A program made the translations under genes and the position numbers. From contig OZ234499.1 of assembly GCA_965153455.1 (NCBI GenBank), forward strand, positions 6,272,515 through 6,336,514: a stretch of 64,000 nucleotides of DNA, in the 5' to 3' direction. Numbering within the stretch: position 1 is the first letter of the stretch; every line of letters begins with the position of its first letter. Of this stretch, positions 58,476 to 64,000 are shown piece by piece. The DNA is from Sphagnum compactum (lineage: Eukaryota > Bryophyta > Sphagnopsida > Sphagnales). The notes below the pieces were generated by a model. It was given only the letters and a program-made list of their open reading frames with translations, did not search any database and had not been told where the DNA came from.

Positions 58476-61400
58476 TTATCGTCGCCGCCCATAACCAGCC
58501 GCAACAGGACGCCTCTGCCTTGCATTTCCTAGTCTCCCACCACCTTCCACAAGACTACCCCTGCCCCGTCCCACACCAGGTCCTGTCTGATATGAGGCCC
58601 AGTTCATAGGCTGTGGACCAGTCCCTGCCCGGTCCTCCTCATCTCTCTCATTATACTCCAAGACAAGTCGCTTTATATCTTGCTTTTCTTCTAGCTCTGC
58701 TGCCTCCTTCTGCTTTGTGCTCTGAACAAGAGAGCAGTCCTGTGGGATACGAAGTTGTTTGGTCTGTTGCTTGTTGCCCTTCTTTACTAACACGCGAAAC
58801 TGGACACTGCTCCCATTTGCTTGATCATCTACAACTTCATCACCTGACTCTATATCAGTGCCTCCACCACGGCTGTGGTCCTTTGACCCGTCAAAGAGGT
58901 TGAGGGGTATTGTCATATTCAGGGTAGGACGAGCACGCATTTCTAGTTTCCGAGAATCTAAGCTCTCCTGCAGGAGTGCACGGTACTCGCGATCAAACTC
59001 AGCTTCTTCAGCAGGGTCTGTTTCTGGCACCTTCTTTTGCATAACTTTCACCTTCTCTTCTTCCTCTGAACCTGCAGTATCAGCTCCACCTTCTAACTCC
59101 TCTGCTTCTAGCTCATCATCACCTGCAATGTGCACAAGTGCTACTACTGAGTTCAGGTCAAAATGTAAGCAAATATAACTATTTCGTAAATGTAGACATC
59201 AATCTAAGTTGACAAGTGGAGAGAGTTTTAACATATTCACTCTTCATAGATAACATCAAAACCAACCATGTTATAATGCAAGATACTTGGATAGAATGTG
59301 CAGGTCATTGCTTTAATGACCTTTGTACAAACTCTGAGGCAGCTTCAGATGTATATCAATTAAGTCACAACATTTACCAGGCCATGGACCATCTCTCCAC
59401 TTGAATTCAGAAGAGAGGATCTTTACAGGAGGGGACAATGCCAACTGGATTAGGTGTTTTCAACACAGTTTCCACACCAATGCTGATACAAGTTGCACTC
59501 TGATGGGTCAGTTTAAACAAACCTATACAAAGAGAATCAATCTTCTTGCACCTCATACCTTCATCATCGTGATCTGGATACTTGTCTTCTTCAAGGTCCT
59601 CCTCCTCCTCTTGACCATCACCCTCCATACTTCCACTCTCTGTCTCTGTTTCTGTATCTCCATCATCCACCAACCCTGCTCCATCAGCCTCTGAAGTTCT
59701 TGCTTCATGTGATACAGCTCCATTGTTCTGCATCTCTCTGCCAGTCGCAGACCCTGCACTTGTGACCTGGACCTCACCATCCACTAGTGCTGTTCCATTT
59801 GAATGAAGAGAATTCTTTTCTTTCTCAGAGGCAGCTAGATTGCAATCGGCTTCCTCTAACTCAAGTATTGCTTGATTTACTTCCTCATATGTAGCATATC
59901 TTACCATTTTTGGTCGCAGATCCGCAAACAAATCCTGTGAGCCACAAACAAACCATTCCAACTTTATAATGGCCTTATGCAATCAGATCACAAGGAGTAC
60001 AATAAAAGTGACAGGCCTCACTATTTCAAGTCAAAGAAACTCAAAATGTATTTAAAGCTAATACAATGTTACATTACCTGAAGGTCAAACTCAACATCCA
60101 AAGGAATTACTCCTTTGCTAAGAACATATCTCTGAAAGTAGAGCAAGAAGCGGTCAAGTCGCCTCTTGGATGAGCCTCGGTCAAAGAACTGTCCACAAGT
60201 CTCAAGAAGAGTGATGATCATGCGGAGACGAAAGCAGTCCTCTGGTGGGTCCAATGTATCTTGCTGTTTGCCAACAATAATGACTTATGAGTACAGACAA
60301 CCACTTGATAATGAAATTAAACCACTGACAGCAAAGATGAAGAAGAATGGGAATAGGAGAATAAAGCAAGAAGAATGGATGCCACAGTAACAATAAAAGC
60401 TTGCATCATATCTGGACTACAGTTACATCAATAATGTTTACAGCATCCAGATGTGGTCATTTAGAAGAGCTACAACATAAGCTGATTGAAGCAGCCCAAC
60501 AGGATGGATGATCATCCCATAAATTACCACACCATCACATCTTTCAGAATTTAGTGAAGGTCTCACCTCAGCAGTTCCATAACCAAAGAAAATGATTAGA
60601 TAAAGGGTGTCAAAAATGACAGGGGAGTCAATGAGCCGGTAACTGTAAAGCTCTCCAAGAAACCGCATGTATGCAATGCGACGTTGCTGCATCCCATAGT
60701 CATTCATCTCAAGCCCTACTCGTATTTCTTCCAGCACCTGGAAGACAGCAACAATTTGGATGCTTAATTTATCTGAAATCAGTTAAAGCAAAACATACAT
60801 GAAGCGGACCTTCATGCAAACCAGCAAAAGTCCACATCCACTTTGTCCAGCAAAGGCTATGATCAATTAACATACCATGATGTCAACTAATCTCCTCATA
60901 AACCCTAACAAAGTCACCATCATGTCTTGAGTATAGACAGATAAGCAACACAGATCTATAAAACTGCAAGTTTCTCTTGGTCTGTACCACTAATCAGACA
61001 CTGGGGATGGTTACTGCTTCTGATTTAAATGTGACATCTGGCTCTTCACCAAAAACTTAGAAGTGGATGTTATCACCTCATCAACCACAGCAACTGCAAA
61101 CCCATCATGGTAGCGGCTTAGACCAGCAGTTAAGGATGCCATCAGATGAACTTGGCTGTATTTTCCTTTATAGACTTTCATGAAACAGTTCAACAAGTAA
61201 GGCTCACACTCGCTCCATGGAAGCTTCCTCAGCTGCCGCAAGATACGCTCAATGGATGTCTTGTCAAGATCTGTAAATAGCAGCTTTCGGATATACTGCA
61301 CACCAAATTGTCACTGTCAGGATTTTGTGAGGACAAGAACAAATTGAAGGACAGAATATAAAAGGAGAAGTAGATGGACATATTAGCATTTATTCACCTG

Positions 61401-63869
61401 ATGTAGCGGTGGGCGAACCTTGGATACTCGAGCAGACCTCTCAGGAGGCTTGCATTGATAGTAAGCATTCTCTACAAGAGTACTATGTCGTGCATCCAAA
61501 TTCTTGACATTCTTGAGACGCATTATGATCTCAAGCATATTCCCCATGCGCAAAGATGTCTCTGGGAGGCGATACAGAAAACGCCCACACGTTTCCAACA
61601 AGTTGCAGGCAACATCGATATTGTGGTGCGTAAAATCATCTAAACAGGACTGAAATGAAAAATGCATCCTCTATCAGATGGGTCAAGGATATAAACTGGT
61701 CACAATATCTGAAGGCTCAGATTGGAAGACAATCCATGGAAGCTACAACTAGCTGATTCACTAGCTGGCCATCACAAAACTATCAACTTGCTAAAAAATT
61801 CAATCAAACCATGTGCACTACACAAGCCACTAATCCTGATCTCTTAGGGAGAATTGAATTTTAGAAGACATCAGTATAACAAAGTACTGAACTAAGCAGA
61901 GAAACCAAAGCATATGCGAACACAATTCAAAGGAAGATTTATGCTATGAGGATAACGTCATTGTTATTACAAGTCCTGAGGATGGCTGAATCAGTGAATA
62001 TACACTACACACCTTCAAGCAGCTGAATATAAGGCCTGGTGATGCAACTCTGAATTTGGCAAGTTCACCCAAGAAGCGGATGTTCCTGATTTTGGTTTCA
62101 ATATTCATTTGATCCTGCACCGTGAACATCTCCATGTAAGCACCTGAAAATTACTTCACAGACAACCTTGCTTCTGGAGTGGTGACTAAGAACCTCAGAC
62201 CAGACATTGAATTTGACTTGGCATGGTGCTCTTTGCCTCAGTCACTGAGAATGATAAATAAAACAATACATCTATGAGATTGCAAAAAGAAAATTCTACA
62301 ATAACATTTTGAAGGTAACTGTCATGTCAGTGTCAGTCAAACAAGAGCAACAGTGAACACAACAAGAATGACATGTGGAATGAAACAAAGAGTCAAGAAT
62401 CTATGATACACTCACCTTCTTGGTCATCAGAAAATTGAATTCCTCCTCCAGCAACTGAAGGATCATTGGGGAAATGTCCTTCATACATGTGGACAGAGTG
62501 GCAATCATCCGAGAGTAATATGGTATAAGCTCAAGAGATGTGCGTGGCACATTGAAAAGAGTCCGTATCAGCTTCTTCCGACTGCTCTTTGAGTTCAAAT
62601 AGCAGAAGTCTACCTGTCCAAAGGCACCCACAGAGAAACTGAGAAATGAGAAGATCATACCCTTTAAGAAAATCTAGACAAAAGAACCTTACATGCCTAA
62701 AATAGTGAACTAGCATGCTCAAAGAATCCTAATGCAGGTATGCACAATGGAAACACCACCTCAACAGTGATATTATCCATTGCCCAATCCCATGGAAAGA
62801 CATAGCTGAGGAACAACATAAGACTAAGAATAGCAACCAGGGAGTAGGTATACACAGAGGCTGTCCATCATGCAAGGCAGCAAACAACACAGGATAATAT
62901 CTACTTAGCACTGCATGCTAAAGAACTTCAAGGACCAGAGTACACACTGGTGAATGCAAGGAAGTTTACTAACCAAGTCCACCATTGAATAATTCTGACA
63001 ATAGCAGGAAGAACATAAATACAAATTCCCACAAGAACAGCCAGGAAACATAAGAGGAGCTCAAAAAGAGAGCCTAAATTGGGCATTGAAGTCACAATAC
63101 CGTGAGTTGGTCAATGAGGTCCCGACTAACACATCCAGGAAGCCTTTGAAGTAGACTGTCAAGGCTTGCACCTTCAACACCTTTCACCTTTTCCTTCTCC
63201 ATCTCCTTCTCCCCTTTCTTCTCACCCTCTTTCTCCTTTTCTTTTCCCTTGTCCTCCACTTCTCGACTCTTATCTTTGTCATCCTTCTCTTTCTCCCTAG
63301 GCCTTTCTGAGGCTAGAGTGGCTACCTTATCATCAGAAGCTGCAGATTGTACCTCCAGGATCTGACCTTCCAATTCAGGCATAACCTCCAAGGTTTCTGT
63401 TGCTATGCTAACAATCTGCTCAGGCTCCTGTCAAGGAAGGACATTTATGTCAAATTGGCAGGCCAGTAATATATAATGTACACATATTTTAGAAGTAATC
63501 AAGCACAAGTAACAATTTCAACCAGCCAGATCAGCAGGCAAAAGACATAACAGCTTACAGTCATATCAGGCAATATAACTGCTTTGTCAGGCCCCTGAAC
63601 TAGTTCTTGTGCACTATTTGACTATTGTTCATTAACAACTCAGTGTGGGAAACCCCTTCTGTGCAGCCTGATGTTTCACATTCCACTTTCCACCATGCTT
63701 CACTCATGTAGCTGCTTCAACATACATGCATCATTAGAATACTCAAACACCAACAGGATCAACTTGACTGTGAAATCTTTGGCAACTTACAACTGGCTCA
63801 GCACTTTTCTGTGAGGCTTCTGCACCCTTTGGTTCAGCTTCTCCAAGTAATACTGCTGGCACAAAAGCT
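58476..63869 (-). CDS. UPF2: UPF2, nonsense-mediated mRNA decay factor, 5' part beyond the window
   Basis: UPF2 links UPF1 helicase to UPF3 and the exon junction complex in nonsense-mediated decay. Ten exons are visible (minus strand): 63869-63791, 63427-63101, 62613-62416, 62114-62013, 61649-61398, 61295-61077, 60737-60567, 60263-60078, 59934-59559, 59122-58476; they give 851 codons of the C-terminal two-thirds. In order: FVPAVLLGE, an acidic-basic Lys/Glu-rich linker, the second MIF4G (LPGCVSRDLIDQLT, LFNVPRTSLELIPYYSRM, KIRNIRFLGELAKF, LRQLRKLPWSECEPYLL), the third MIF4G (MNDYGMQQRRIAYMRFLGEL, DPPEDCFRLRMIITLLETCG, LSKGVIPLDVEFDLQDLFAD), an acidic stretch, and the UPF1-binding end (SLDSRKLEMRARPTLNM, VQSTKQKEAAELEEKQDIKR). 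Introns between 63791 and 60078 are all phase 0. The first MIF4G and N-terminus lie beyond 64000. Confidence 0.94.
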
Positions 63870-64000
63870 CTGATACCAACAAAATCCATGGATACAGAGC
63901 AAGTTTGTAAAGTTCACTTCTAAGGAAAGAGAGTGGAAAGAGAGTTTTCGCCTAAAATTCTGTTTAAGTCGCTCCTAACAAATCAAACTTCGACTAAGGC
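63870..64000 (-). other. UPF2 intron at the window edge
   Basis: Sequence upstream of the 63869 exon (minus-strand 'gttggtatcag' acceptor) is intronic on the gene strand. The preceding exon is outside the window. Confidence 0.6.

Overview
This is nuclear DNA of a land plant. The genes have many short canonical GT-AG introns, the intergenic space is AT-rich and full of repeats, and three conserved plant genes (RAD21, SFR2, UPF2) sit in the right-hand half. A mitochondrial atp1 fragment that carries a group II intron with its maturase remnant points to a non-seed plant (bryophyte, lycophyte or fern grade), because seed-plant atp1 genes lack introns. I cannot name the species.

Layout. 1-4440: AT-rich intergenic DNA with decayed local repeats. 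4443-about 10160: an autonomous-type Helitron on the minus strand. Its Rep/helicase reading frame runs through four exons and is broken only by four TAG codons. It sits in an old tandem repeat of about 1.2 kb, whose other copies lie at 12155-13950. 10160-12150: more inserted, G-rich, locally duplicated DNA. 14770-17580: a decayed gene for a cysteine-rich protein that looks transposon-borne. 17740-24660: a degenerate minisatellite interrupted by a nuclear copy of mitochondrial atp1 (two exons, group II intron, maturase pseudogene, duplicated 3' tail). 24660-31000: intergenic DNA with a 71-bp tandem array and copies of a dispersed A-tailed repeat family.

31013-37805 (minus) is a complete 16-exon gene for the cohesin alpha-kleisin RAD21. 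38450-48500 is gene-poor, with a possible retrotransposon remnant and a 41-bp tandem array. 49611-55168 (plus) is a complete 11-exon gene for SFR2, the galactolipid remodelling enzyme of the outer chloroplast envelope, with an unusually long acidic insertion and a duplicated pseudo-exon. 58476-63869 (minus, continuing past the right edge) is the 3' two-thirds of UPF2, a nonsense-mediated decay factor. SFR2 and UPF2 converge; RAD21 and SFR2 diverge across about 12 kb.

The three host genes serve separate pathways (chromosome cohesion, membrane lipid remodelling, mRNA surveillance), and I see no operon-like or clustered function. I found no new defence or metabolic system. The most novel items are the dispersed repeat family with a TAGCCAAATTTGGCTA core, the Helitron in a tandem repeat with only CAG-to-TAG-type stops, the minisatellite-embedded mitochondrial insertion, and the SFR2 insertion and pseudo-exon. 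Exon joins were worked out by hand; the frames of all four multi-exon genes close exactly.
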